From assembly GCF_022539665.2 (NCBI RefSeq), contig NC_081339.1, positions 4,888,017 through 4,952,016 on the forward strand: a DNA stretch of 64,000 bases, read 5' to 3'. The notes under the pieces are model-generated. The model made no database searches. It saw nothing but the letters and a program-made list of their open reading frames with translations, and had not been told where the DNA came from. The DNA comes from Daphnia carinata. Lineage: Eukaryota > Arthropoda > Branchiopoda > Diplostraca > Daphniidae. The stretch's first letter is position 1. Every line of letters begins with the position of its first letter. Both the position numbers and the translations under genes were made by a program. Below are positions 50,372-63,359 of this stretch, one piece after another.

Positions 50372-51720
50372 TTAAATCGCGTAAACGTAACTGCCTCCTG
50401 TCGGATGATAAGCCACGTTATAGCCGTAAACGTATGGGCCACCGTAATTATAGGCGGGGTGGACGAATGTGGCCGGAAGTCTGTAGTAAGCCGCGCTGGA
50501 CAAAGAAATGGGCACAGCGTAGACTGCTGGCGAACGGGATTTCGCTTCACTTTCAACCACGGCCGACGACTGGACGGCTACAGGTACGGGTTCGGCAACA
50601 GGTTCAGCTGCGGGTTCGGCAACGGGTTCAGCTGCGGGTTCGGGAACGGGTTCAGCTGCGGGTTCGGCAACGGGCTCAGCTGCGGGTTCGGGAACGGGTT
50701 CAGCAACGGGTTCAGCAACGGGTTCGGGAACGGGTTCAGGTGCAGGTTCGGGAACGGGTTCGGCAATAGGTTCGGCAACGGGTTCGGCGACAGGCTCAGG
50801 TTCGGGTTCGGCAACAGGTTCGGGTACAGCTGTTTCATCGACACGAGCAGCAGCGACATCTGGGCTTGGTTCGACCACAGTTTTAGCTACTGTATCATCG
50901 ACAACCGGAATGGCTTCAGCCGCAGTTTGAGAGGCGGGAACAGGTTCAGCCGCAATTTCAGCAGTCGATGCGACGGGAGTCTCCTGAATAGGTACGGCAG
51001 CAACTACAGCAGAAGCTTGAACGACTTCAGCATCACTTTGGCTACTGATTTCAATCGGTTTTTCCTCTTCTTGGGTGGGTTTAACGCGGTAGCCATTTTC
51101 ATCGGCTTCGTAGTCAACTCGCCGAGATCTTCCTTCGCTATCAGTATAACTTTAAGAAGCCAATTCAAATCTAGAATTAGTATGTTTTAAAAAAAAATTG
51201 ACGTTGAAGTAAATTTATACGTGAAAGATCCTTGGACGGATTTGCCCGGCTCTCCCATCATGTAGTGGCTGTGACTTCCGGGAGCGTCGTATTTAAAAAC
51301 ATAACCGGGGGCGGTTTCCAGCGATCGAAAAACAGGGACGGACGGGACGGGCAAATGATCTCCTGTGGCACGATAGCCTTTCTCGTCCGCTTCGTACGTC
51401 GTCTTGTATTCCATCAAACCGTCTAAACTCCGCGAACTAGAATTTTTTTTTAAAGCGAATTTCGATTTTTCTTCTATTCAAAACAATGTAAGATGAGAGT
51501 AACCAACTTACGTGTAATAACCCGAGACGGATTTGCCGGGCTCTCCCATTTGAACGTGACGGCCTTCTGGTCCGTCCACATTAATCGTGTAACTCGTTGG
51601 TGCGGAAGACGCAGCTGCGATGACGCAAATCAAAATTACCTGTGAGAAACAAAGTAAAGCAATTATGGGCTGTAAACAAAACTGAATGGTTTTTTTTTAT
51701 CAACTTACCGCCCGAATCAT
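50372..51720 (-). CDS. Cuticle protein with two tandem chitin-binding domains and Ala-Glu-Pro repeats, 4 exons
   Basis: Secreted cuticle protein. Exons in transcript order: 51720-51709 (12 nt, MIRA), 51639-51512, 51436-51221, 51149-50372, giving 1134 nt and 377 aa. The signal peptide is [17 protein letters not shown]. Two domains follow. Domain 1: [21 protein letters not shown], then [14 protein letters not shown]. Domain 2: [20 protein letters not shown], then [20 protein letters not shown]. Each is split by a phase-2 intron at the same place, showing an internal duplication. An acidic Ala/Val/Glu linker then leads into about 80 residues of [12 protein letters not shown] repeats and a Tyr/Gly-rich end ([20 protein letters not shown]). 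TATAAAAA lies 65 nt upstream of the ATG. Open frames on the other strand of the repeat are shadows. Confidence 0.87.
50579..50829. repeat. Degenerate 6/12-nt tandem repeat coding Pro-Glu-Pro-Val/Ala-Ala-Glu
   Basis: About 250 nt built from ggttcggcaacg, ggttcagctgcg and ggttcgggaacg units on the + strand. On the minus strand this encodes [12 protein letters not shown] and EPVPEP motifs of the cuticle protein. Such tracts change length easily by slippage. Confidence 0.9.
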
Positions 51721-51784
51721 TTCACTTTCTGCTGTTAAACTACTGGGAAGAACAGTCTCTGGCCCCCTTTTTGAAGCGTCCTTC

Positions 51785-51792
51785 TTTTTATA
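51785..51792 (-). promoter_or_regulatory. TATA box of the 50.4-51.7 kb cuticle gene
   Basis: TATAAAAA on the minus strand, 65 nt upstream of the start codon at 51720. Confidence 0.65.
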
Positions 51793-53662
51793 CTGGTCTC
51801 GAGTTGGGGTCGTCCCAATGACAAGTTAAAACAAAAGAATACACACAAAGTCATATCACTTTCGATTGGAGGAGAAAATTTAGAAGAGCAGCCACACCTT
51901 CCGGACAAGTGGACACAATGGTGAGGGGTGGGCGCTAGCAACTAACCTGTACAAGACAGCCCCCGCTCCACTATTTTGAATTTAAAATATTGCCCGTCTT
52001 CCATTTTTTTTCTTCTTCAAGATTTTAAACAAATCTTCTTTCGAGATGCAATCTGAAGGTCACAGGCCCGGTCGCTGCTCGTGGCCGGATTCGTCTTCCG
52101 CATAGTAATGAGTCCCCCCCCCCCCCCATGTCCTTTCTTTTCTCCCCTCAATCCAAATTCTTGTGCTAATCATTCGTATGATCAAGTTAGATATTTAGAT
52201 GTATCGATTTTTATGGTTGCACCACTTACTATTTTGCAGTGCGACTTCACGTTAGCGTGACACTCTTTCAATTTATATTTTATAACAGGAATTTAATTAA
52301 AAACAACCTTGACTGTCAGTGTGAAAAAGAAACGAGAAGATGCGGTCTAACGTCTTCAGATTCCGCACGAATTTAGACGTTCCCTGCTGTAATTTGTTTA
52401 GCCTTGATGCTCATCCGCGTCGCAATATCCGCTTCCAGCGCTCTTGCTATTTGGGATTTTACAACTGCAAAATTTTGGGCAAAAGAAATAAAATTCTTCA
52501 CGTCGTCTTTGTTATTCTAATGCCCAGTAGATTTACGTCCATCCTTTCGTCCTTGCTCTTACTGTTTACACGCTCGAAACCGAAAGTAAAACAAAAGAAC
52601 GTCGCGATTTCTTAAAAGCATCCGAATGTAAACATTGGCAGACGAACACTCCTATTCAGAGGTACTATTCGCTTGTTGTCTAAAAATATTGTTGCATATA
52701 ATTAATTGTCCTTATATGGCCCGGGTATTCATCGCTCAAGATAGACGAGCTTTGATAGCTCTTGCCCAAAGACCTAATGCGTAGGCTTGAATGTTAGAAC
52801 ATTTCTTTTATCTTTTGTTTGTCTGTTTCGTTGCTGTATGAATTTAGACGACAGTGTTTTACGTCAGTATCTTGTCATCACTCCCCATTCACGATATGAA
52901 CTTCGATGCAGTTATACTTTTAAGGAAACGATAAAGCTATTTAGAAGTTTAAGGTGGATCGTTTGGCAGTGATTGTTTTATCAATAGCTTGTTGAACGGT
53001 AGTGGTATGTTAGCATTTTCTACACAGGTTTTGGAACTTGATCTAGTTGCTCTAGACACGAAACTAGTGCGCAAATTGTTTGGCAGCCTTGAAACAAGGT
53101 TTATCCTTATTTTTGGGTGTATTTGTTTGTAATCCTATTTTTTTTTTCGGTCTAATCGGAGTTCGAATTCTTCTTGAGGAGTCATGTATGTGCTGACGTC
53201 ACACTCTGTGTATAATTCATTCCTTCTAATCGCTATTTCTTATTCAAACAGAATATCCAGGAGCAGGAAAAGAAGAGCCAACTACCGTATCCCAGCCTAG
53301 ATGACTTGCAATTCTCGTTGTGTCTTCATTCACAAATCGAAAAAGGTGAGTATTAATTTAATGCTTATGATGCGCCTTTACTTAATTATTCCTCCCATTT
53401 TTTCTTAGGTTTCCGGTTATGTTGGAATAGAAAACTGATTCATGTCCAATTTTGGTAAACGGTTAGCCGAAGCTCACAACGGGATACGAGGTAAGTAAAT
53501 TGATTATCTTTTGTATTCTTTTGATTTTCAGTTGAATGAATGGCAGCAACATTGACTAAATAGACAAGTGGGCCGACAGAAGCTGTTAGGAAACCAGGCT
53601 TAATTATTCGAATCATGTATCCCAAAATCTGAAGCCAATCGCTGGACAGAACATCGCCCGTC
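51793..53662. other. Spacer with exon-like segments on the + strand
   Basis: Mostly AT-rich, but three short splice-bounded segments look exonic: about 53029-53100 (acacag|...aag|gttt), 53252-53345 (acag|...aaag|gtgagt) and 53410-53490 (cttag|...gag|gtaagt). They do not join into one long frame. They may be 5' noncoding exons of the gene starting at 53663 or parts of a separate transcript. Confidence 0.35.
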
Positions 53663-54138
53663 ATGAAACCTACACCCGAGAAGGGAAATGGACGACGTGT
53701 AATCATTGACAGAAGCCGCCTCGGATACCATAGTCAATCAACTCGTGTTCCAGTTAAACCTGATCTTGTCATCCAACAAAGGGACAGTCCTGTCCAGCTT
53801 AGGTCAAAAGCCGAGTCTGATGACGTGAAAGTCGCTGTAAAAAGCTTCATCCTAATTCACATCTATGATTGCAACGTAAACTGGAAAGGTGAAAATGTTT
53901 GGATGAATTCGAATTACGTTGCAGATGATATTCAGAACCGTGTCGGTTTAAACGATGGCACGTTAGATGTGCTATTGGAATATGTAAGTCATTTTATTAT
54001 CCACTGGAACACACGCATAACAATCACTGGATTTATCTGATATCCCAGCGAGCCGATAAACATGGAGTAATGGATCGGATTTTGCCGTTATTAGGACAAC
54101 ACTCTAATGGCAATAAAATGCCACTCAGCACGCCCTAG
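53663..54138 (+). CDS. Uncharacterised protein (136 aa, 2 exons)
   Basis: I do not recognise a family. Exons: 53663-53983 and 54049-54138, joined in phase 0 (tat|gtaagt...cccag|cga). The protein starts MKPTPEKGNGRRVIIDRSRL, has a basic N-terminal third and then a mixed segment (VKSFILIHIYDCNVNWKGE, WMNSNYVADDIQNRVG), and ends RADKHGVMDRILPLLGQHSN plus a short tail. No signal peptide or membrane span. Upstream exon-like segments suggest a spliced leader. The ORF is short, so it could also be the 3' part of a longer gene or a chance frame. Confidence 0.42.
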
Positions 54139-56193
54139 ATCTGTTCAACATTGCTTTCCATTCGTGGTCAATCCTGGAACAGGTACGAGACCGTTTTACC
54201 TGAATCATCTTGGTCTGTCCGACCAAAGTTGGTCGTTATCATTTGCTTATTTAATTTTTATTTTCATTTGGTAAGTGCACTAGAAACCTCGTGACATACT
54301 CCCGATAGATATTGCCGTTTTGCTCATCATTCAGTGACTGGTTTAATCACCGCTAAACGTCGCTACAGGCTGTCGCTTTTCAAGTTTCCACTAGGTAAAC
54401 ATCAAACATTTCTGTTAGTATCCTTCACGCGTCCCTAGTTTGTGCACGGAGCGTTACGCGGGACGCGTTTCATTCGTTGAACAAATCTGCTTATCCAGGT
54501 GAAATCTCAGTCACGAACGCTATGGCTGATTAATGGCGAGAAGAAAAGGGGCGTTACTTTGGCTTGATGTCAAAATCCGCCCAACCTAAACGTCCATCGT
54601 ACCGTGTTTAATAGACACGCCTAACGTGATTGATCCCTGCTGAGAAACGTGCGTGCAAGCTACTGCAAATTGAGGGCCGTTATCAAATGTTCAACGTCAA
54701 AGTCCTGTCGGCTATTGGAAAGCAAGTATTCCTCTTCTCTTCCGTGAAATCAATCTATGCATAATTACGAACCTTATGCAAAATGAATTAAAACAGCAGT
54801 GGCTACTGCAGAGATAATGAAATGCACAACATTCTTTTTGCGTCATACCAGCATCCCTGCTATACTACGAAGGCTGGAACAGCTTTGCTATTCTAATGTT
54901 GTGGCTCTCTTATCCCGCAATTTGGCTTTCCTTTTTCTTTTTAAAGCCCTTTTCATTGTCTACAAGTGTTAAAAAGGGAAAAACACATGACGCCGCTCTT
55001 CATAATGGACCATTACTTTACCAGGTAATAAGTTTATTTACCTTTAGGACCTGCTGCGTCCTCAGTTTAATGATTCTCGCACGCCCACAGAGCCCGAAGG
55101 AGAAAAACGTTTGAGCTTTTATTTTTTCTTAAAAGCATCCCAGTGAAAATATTACCAGTAGATGGATGCCGCCTGTCAAAAACCCGGTATGTTTACCCTT
55201 TGTTTGTTTTTTAAAATTTATTTAAGAAAAACAACAAAAAAAAAACTGTTAATGTAAAAGCCCTTATATGGTAGGGAATTTGCCGCTAAAAACACAGCAA
55301 AGACGAGTTTAAAAGGTATTTATCCATGTCTTGGGTGTAGAGTTGCTTTGAAAACATAACGTTTGAAACAAATTCTTTACATTGTTGTGTAGTCAAAACT
55401 TTGGTAACATTTTTTGAAGTATAAATGTTTAATTGTATTCTTTTCCCAGAAGAATGTGATTGTGGGACGAGTTCTTTGACTTTGTACAACAATTTCCTTT
55501 CGACTGTCTCGTCTCTTCTACATTAACGAAGATTCGGAATGATAATGACGGTAAGCTTATCCTAAACAAAACAACATGTAATTACCTAAGAAGTACTTTA
55601 AACATCCGTCTTTAGTCGTTTGGCACGGGGAAATTGCTCTGCCTTCTTTTGCGTTTATTTCTCAACGTACGTTGAGCATTTGAGTCGGTGCATTAGTATT
55701 CTTGGCACGTCGATGGAACATCTTTGCCCCCTACTGCCACTCGCACTAAAGCTGATGGAACAAGTTTTTATACAGACACAAAAAACTTTGTGAATTTATT
55801 TGAAACCAATAATCCAATAACAAAGTCGTTTCCCAACTAACCGATATTGCCAAAATGATTGTTTCAAAGGAAAACACGTTTTGTTCTGATTTTTCATGGT
55901 CAAGGTAAGGTCGACCTACGAACACCCTTCCTTATTTCAGAATGTCCAGCAGCCAAAACAAAATAGGCGAGTCAAGAGTCAATTGAGTTCGTTCACCCAC
56001 CTTTCATGACGCAGCTCTGTAGCGATGCTAAACTAATTCCCGCCGCCAGCTATACACACACAGACAAAAAATGTGTCTTTCTGTGCGCATCTCTTCTTTT
56101 TGAACAGGACAAAAAACGAGCTGCATCGTTGGAACACGGACCAGTCTCTTCTGCCGCGCCCAATCGTCTAGGACTAACAGAGCATTCAATAAA
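54139..56193. other. 2-kb spacer, no gene recognised
   Basis: Contains scattered short open frames without splice support. No repeats of note. The right end must hold the promoter of the next cuticle gene; no clear TATA was found there. Confidence 0.5.
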
Positions 56194-58054
56194 ATGATTC
56201 CTCGCGTGGTGAGTATATATTTATTTTTTTTAAACGAATGTCTGTTTTAACTGTTGTCAAACATCTTTTTCAGTGCTTGCTTGTGGTGAGCTGTTTATGC
56301 TCGTTTACGCACGCGTTTCCGCTCGCAGATTCTTCGGATGCCGTTGTGATCGATTATAAAACAGACACGCACACGCGTTTCGAACAGGGCCAACCAGGAA
56401 AAGGTGTTAGCGGTTCCTACAGGTAAATAAATTAAATACTAATAATTTGAAATGAAAGGCTAATTTGTGGTTCATTTTCAGTTGGGTCAATGACGATAAA
56501 ATCTATCAAGTAGATTACACTGCTGATGAAAATGGTTACAGACCGCGTTTAAGTATCAAATCCCTTTCGAAATCGAAATCTGAACTGAAACCAGTCGTCC
56601 AAAAGGACACGGTCGTAGCCCAATCCCCTTCGCAAAAGAAACCCGAAGGTGTTCAACCAACGAAAGAAGTTGGAGTGGATGCTGTTGTCATTGAAATTCC
56701 AGTTGCAGCTGATGTTCCCGTCCAAGAAGATAGCGCCCAAGGTACATCACAAGCTGCTGCTGCCGTCCAAAAAGGCAGCGTCCAAGCTACGTCGCAAGCT
56801 GATGCTCCCGTCCAAAAAGATAGCGTCCAAGCTACGCCGCAAGCTGATGCTGCCGTCCAAAAAGATGGCGTCAAAATGCAAGCTGATCAAGTGAAAACGG
56901 ATAAGGAAGTCGTGACCCATGACGTCGTGGCTCCAGGGGAACCTGTTGCAGAGACGAGCAAAGCAGAGCTGCCAAGTGAAATTGGTAAATCGAAACCGAG
57001 CGTAGTCATAGTTGCGGATGACGTGAAAATTCCAGCCGTATCCGACCCGATCGTGCAGCAAGCCGATAGTCAAGACAAAGTCCAAACTAACACGGAAGAG
57101 GTGAAACCAGACCAGTTAATTGTTGCGCAAGAATTGGTTGTCAATGTTCCAGCTCAGCTTGAGACGCAGCAAGATAACAGCCAATCACAAGCTGCGTCAT
57201 TAGAGGCGATGAAGGAAGTGGAACCGGTTCAACAGGTCGTCAATGAAGACGTTGCAAATATCGAATCCATCCCCGATGTTGAAGAAAGTGCTCAAGGGGT
57301 TATTATTCAAGACGTCCCTCTGTCGCAACATGACGCTCAAGAAATGATTTTGGAGATTGATCCTTCCATGTTTGACGTGCAACCCGAGGAAAACGCAACG
57401 AAAGACGAGATTTATACTGACGACGCTGTCATTGTCGACGCCGCTATCGATCCATTGTCTTTAGGCGTCCTGGATAACATCAATCAATGGGATCAAGTTC
57501 AGAGCCAAGACGAAGCCTCGTCGTATCTCAACGCCATGCTCATGGAATACGCCAATCAGATGTACGGAAATGCCAAACCTCAAGCTGAAATTGAAGAGAA
57601 GCCCGAAATTCAAGATGAACAACCGGAGCCGTTTTATTATCAAGACGAAGTCGATGATTCGGCTTTAGAGTATCAACGAGCGACGGTGGATGACTCCAAT
57701 CACGACGCGTATTCAATCTCTTTTGATCGACTCTACAACAGTTTCCTTCATCATCTTCAAGTGGCTAAAGAATACCGAGCTCGGTCGAAGGTCGACGATG
57801 ACATAGACGACCAGGAAGAAGCGAGTCAAGATTTGCAATCGGCTTTTCGATTGCTGGTCGACGTAGCTGAACAATTCTCGCAGCAACTGCCCATTCCCGA
57901 AAAGGAGATTGCCCAAATCCAGTCACGAAGTGGTTCACACGATCATTCACCAGCAGACGCTATTCTCGAAGAATTGTATTACCAAAAATGGCTGGCTGAA
58001 CAACAACCGATGTATTACATCGTATACCCAGAAACAGACGATTATTATCGTTAA
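56194..58054 (+). CDS. Large extended cuticle protein with chitin-binding domain, 3 exons
   Basis: Secreted protein of the same design as the three minus-strand cuticle genes. Exons: 56194-56208 (15 nt, MIPRV), 56274-56422, 56482-58054, giving 1737 nt and 578 aa. The signal peptide MIPRVCLLVVSCLCSFTHA is assembled across the first splice. The domain reads IDYKTDTHTRFEQGQPGKGV, then SGSYSWVNDDKIYQVDYTAD and ENGYRP, with the usual phase-2 intron in SGSY-S. The tail of over 480 residues is acidic and Gln/Val/Asp-rich. It has a 15-residue tandem repeat (VQKDSVQATPQADAA type) near its start and a final Tyr-rich end (YYIVYPETDDYYR). Such a long acidic tail is unusual among cuticle proteins. It may organise the matrix or bind calcium (inference). 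Confidence 0.86.
56720..56854 (+). repeat. Three 45-nt tandem repeats in a cuticle gene
   Basis: Three consecutive 45-nt (15-codon) units starting GTCCAA, followed by a partial fourth. The encoded units are VQEDSAQGTSQAAAA, VQKGSVQATSQADAP and VQKDSVQATPQADAA. Recent internal duplication is likely. Confidence 0.9.
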
Positions 58055-58949
58055 ATCGTTTGAATAACCGCTTGACTAACATAATTTATGCTCCCTTTTT
58101 TAAATTTATTTATTGAAATAATTGTAAAATTTTTGTCGTGGACCAAATCTGATGGATGTCAAATTCCGAAGCTCGCCAGAACAAAGACCGTTCAACTGGT
58201 TCTCAAATACAAACTGTTAGAGAACCTGATTAGCAATTCTAATCAGATTTAAACCTTTGTTTTTGTGAAGAACCCGCTAGTTCAAAGAAAAAAAGGACAA
58301 TAACGGAGAAAAAGCAAACTGGTTCACATCGCCTTTTACGCAATGTATGTCGTTTAGCTGACCGTCTAATCTTTTTCATTTGTTTTAGAGGAAATGTAAT
58401 TAGCATACGGAGTTTAAGCAGAGGTCACCCCGTCAACTATTCACGCGCTAATAAATCGGATTAGTTGCCCTTGAACGAAGAGCCGCCTCTTTTCCGGGAT
58501 CGACATTCGTTGGGGTTCGGGCAGTAAAAAATGACTCATCGTCCACGTATGCCCTTTTTTAATGATCTTTTAAATCATATTTCAAAGAATATAGCTCGAT
58601 ATGGTCTGACGTTTCTAAAGAAGGCAAAGGGAGTATCGCATTCGGCAAGGTAAACCTTTCTTCTGTGCCATTTGTCTTGCTCAAGTCAAGCAAAAGATAC
58701 AGGCCAACTGTTCTTTTGAGCAGATTATCACAGCTGAATGACCTTGATGCCACAAGATGCGCTGTTGCTTTTTTTCATTCAAAAGCCTCAAACGGCATTC
58801 AAATGACAATCATGCGTAACAATAGGTAAATTCAACAATGTATTTGTTTGTGTTTCTGAAAACAAAAAAAAGAAAGTTTTAAAGCTCTAAATGGAAATTC
58901 AACTAGCTAAGAGTCATGGCACTAGGTGCGAGATTTCGTCTGATGAAAA
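58055..58949. other. Convergent 3' region between cuticle gene and thiolase
   Basis: Presumed 3' UTRs of both genes. No coding exon recognised. Confidence 0.5.
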
Positions 58950-60455
<1,506 letters not shown>

Positions 60456-61600
60456 TCTTCACAGATTCAAACGTGCTCTGCAGACGGTAGAGAGACTTTT
60501 TCCCACAACAACACTCCTACAATCGTCTGCTCAAATGTCATCATTCTTAAGGGCTCTCAGCCTTTTTATAGTGTCCATCTATTGGTGGAGGACTGACCTA
60601 CTTTTCGGTACTAGAAAGCAGACGTGAGACCTAAATGAAACGAAATGAAATCAGAAAGAAATGTGCGGGGCAAACGTGCTTCGTCCAAAAGCTCGAAAGT
60701 TAACGAATTCAGGTTTCAATCGGTCTAAAAAAAACTCTAAGTTTGATTGCCAGAAGAAAATAAGTGAATTATGTCAGTGAAAAGAGAAATGTGAGGTGAG
60801 AATATCTTTTGTTTGTTAACTAGTTTTTTGAAACTGTAGCCAAGTTGAGCTCTTGTATAGAACGAAGCCAAATCAAATTGGCGGGAAAACGTAACAAGAG
60901 ATTGTAGGCAAGACACACACTGTTCACATCGTCGAATGCCACTGAAAGCTTTAACAATGCCTAAACTTGTTTTCTGTCTAAACTAAAATTTATTTCGTCG
61001 TTCAAGCAATGCACGTGCAATTGTGCTATGCCCTCTCGAAAGGTTAACTCCAGTAGATTTACTTTTTAAAAAGGGAAAGTTCACAACATCCTGTTTTTTT
61101 AAAGAGTTTTCTCCAATGTGTTTTAAGGCTTATGCCTCGTGTTATTATGATGAAATCATTTATTTAGTAGAGATATTTCAATTCCCATTTATTTAGTGGA
61201 AAATTTCCATTGAAAGATTTCACATTGCAGCTGTTGATTGAAATGAGGTGACCCCAACTAAGATGTTCTGCTCGATAATGGAAATTTGAGGTTTTACAGA
61301 TTAACCAACAAGATGACTTTCTGCCCTTCCAGAAACTTATCAAATATTTTAGCTCTTGCACAAAGCAATTTTGGGTATCAGATTAAAATGTGATCGAACA
61401 AATTTGGCACTCAAGTTGATTAATATATATGGGTTTTTGAATAGTTCTTATTTGTATTTTTTGCTGGCAGGTTTTCTTGGATTCACAACATTCTTGGTAA
61501 CAAGTTTGAGTTACGATTGTGAAATTTGTACATTTCGTCTTTTCTGCGGAAAAACACGTTATCTTGCAATTCATCTGCAAATAATTTGTTTCTTTTTCAG
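60456..61600. other. Thiolase upstream region and unassigned spacer
   Basis: Contains the thiolase promoter (no TATA seen). On the + strand a short open frame at about 60661-60780 (starts MCGANVLRPKARKL) has coding-like composition, but I could not link it by splicing to the exons at 61601-61882. Confidence 0.4.
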
Positions 61601-61882
61601 AGAAAGATCAAGAAGACCCAGCATACCTATTTGCTGATTCATTTCGTAAAAGAAACAAATCGCCCTGTATTATGTTCTGTAACGTGACTAAACTTGTTTC
61701 TCTTTCTAGGATATTTCGTAGAACTAAAAAATCTTATGGTGAGTTTTGAAATAAGTAGAATGTATTAAAAACACAGCTACATTGACCTTTAGATAAAACA
61801 TCTGTTGCAAGAGCTTGATGTACAGACGCTTTCGCCACTAGAACGCTCCGAAACGTGTTCTTCCTGTTGCCATCCGCCCTGA
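61601..61882 (+). CDS. Partial uncharacterised gene, three 3' exons
   Basis: Three splice-bounded segments join in one frame: 61601-61645, 61710-61738 and 61793-61882. They encode KDQEDPAYLFADSF, then RYFVELKNLM, then IKHLLQELDVQTLSPLERSE, ending TCSSCCHPP and a stop. Splice signals are good (ttttcag|, c|gtaaaa, ctag|, atg|gtgagt, tttag|). The 5' exons were not found, so this is a C-terminal fragment of a gene whose start lies in 60.6-61.6 kb. The helical, acidic-then-hydrophobic pattern gives no family. It could be a small nuclear or structural protein. It may be chance, but three consecutive compatible joins argue against that. Confidence 0.4.
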
Positions 61883-63359
61883 GGATTACTAACCCTAACT
61901 CGGAGCAATGCACATTCGGGATGTCAAAGGAATATAATTGTTTTAAATTTTTTTTTATATCATAAATTTTCTGTAATTTTCCCAGGAGTACCATCTGTTA
62001 TTCTTTAACATTTTAGTATGATTGATCACTTATGCGTCTTACAATTCATATTTGAAAATATGCTCGAATGTGGAGGTAAACTAGTAAAATATTAACAATG
62101 TTTTAATTTTTTATATAGAAAACGACCCCTTGCAGAACGGCCATCTTGAATTGGGAGAAAACCAGGTGCAGAACTTCGCCATGGAAAGATGACGTAGTGA
62201 CGGTGTTACAACTATCCTTAAGCGTAAGTCCTAACATCTGATTCTTTTTTAAATAGATACATTAGTCTGTTCCTACTACCAAATCATCCCAAAATGCGAA
62301 ATGCAGCATGTTTTTGCACCAGCGGTGTGGGTCTTAAATTTTGGCTTTGCATGGGCTAATTGCCTGTTGCTAGATTTTGTGTCTTCTTGTTGATCCATTT
62401 CAAATCTGAACTACCCCAGTGGTATTCGCAAGAATTGTTTATCACATCAGTTTTTGACGTACTTGTTGATCAGTAACTCGCTGGGGTTTCGTGTGAGTCT
62501 TTCGAGCAGTGACTTCTTGATTTGCATTATCTCAATTAGAAACCAATTTTCATGGCTAAGACCATGTTTTCTGATTTTAAATCAGGATTTTTTCTTTTAA
62601 GACGAGGGGGAGGGACTGGTTGTGAAACTAGTCTATAACCTTCCGGCTTAATTTTTCTGCATTTGCATCACTTGAAGTTAAACAGATTTGATTTTTTATC
62701 CCCCGTAAGATGATATCCTTCAAGCATCCGGTTTTGAATGTTGATTAGATCGCCTTATTTGCCAAGGGGTGTTCTGGCACCCTAAATTGTATTAGGGAAC
62801 GCCTGCTTTTCATTCTCGCTGTTTTTTATTTTTTTTTTCAACATTTCTCGAATACGACTCGTTGAAGATCTGGTTCATTGGCATCTGTCACTGATCCTCT
62901 CGGAAATTCTGCTTCTTTTAAATGGCTATGACCTTTTCTGTAACCTCATTTGCATCCGCGAACATTGAAACTTTGACACTTGAATTTGTTCTCCACGTTT
63001 GTTTTTGTGGAATTAGTTGATCATCGTTGTCATGCGTGTCCAATGGTAACTTCTTCTGTGGAGGGATCAGGTTTGAAAAGGGAAATGCCGAATATGTCAA
63101 CCAGAGGGCAGCATTGTTGCTTTTTCGATCGTCATAAACAGCAGCTGCATGCGATTGATAAAGAGCAGAGGTTCTACTATTCGTTTCAGTACAATTTTTA
63201 ATGGCATTCAGTTTTGCAACTCCATCATTAACGTTCGAATTGTCCTCCCCATTTTCTATTTCTCGACATCTGATTTCCTTAAATGATTGTGGCTGAATTC
63301 GTAGTATCCTGAACAACAAATCGAGTTCGCTTTGTTTGATTTTTTTTTTTCCCTATTGA
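61883..63359. other. Unassigned spacer
   Basis: Mostly noncoding. One exon-like segment near 62119-62192 follows an acceptor (atatag) and encodes ENDPLQNGHLELGENQVQNF, ending FAMER and TGA. A donor that fits it lies at 62076 (gag|gtaaac). A minus-strand open frame at 62918-63319 is not supported by splice sites. Confidence 0.35.

Noticed and set aside
50360-51190. Long + strand open frame rich in Gly-Phe-Gly-Asn
   Set aside because: It is the antisense shadow of the EPVAEP repeat exon of the minus-strand cuticle gene.
53440-53706. Minus-strand frame with a hydrophobic segment (FLTASVGPLVYLVNVAA)
   Set aside because: An acceptor-like AG precedes it but no donor follows. It overlaps exon-like segments on the + strand, so it is not called.
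62918-63319. 133-codon minus-strand open frame
   Set aside because: Its start has no supported acceptor and its composition changes along its length; at most the first 45 codons could be exonic.
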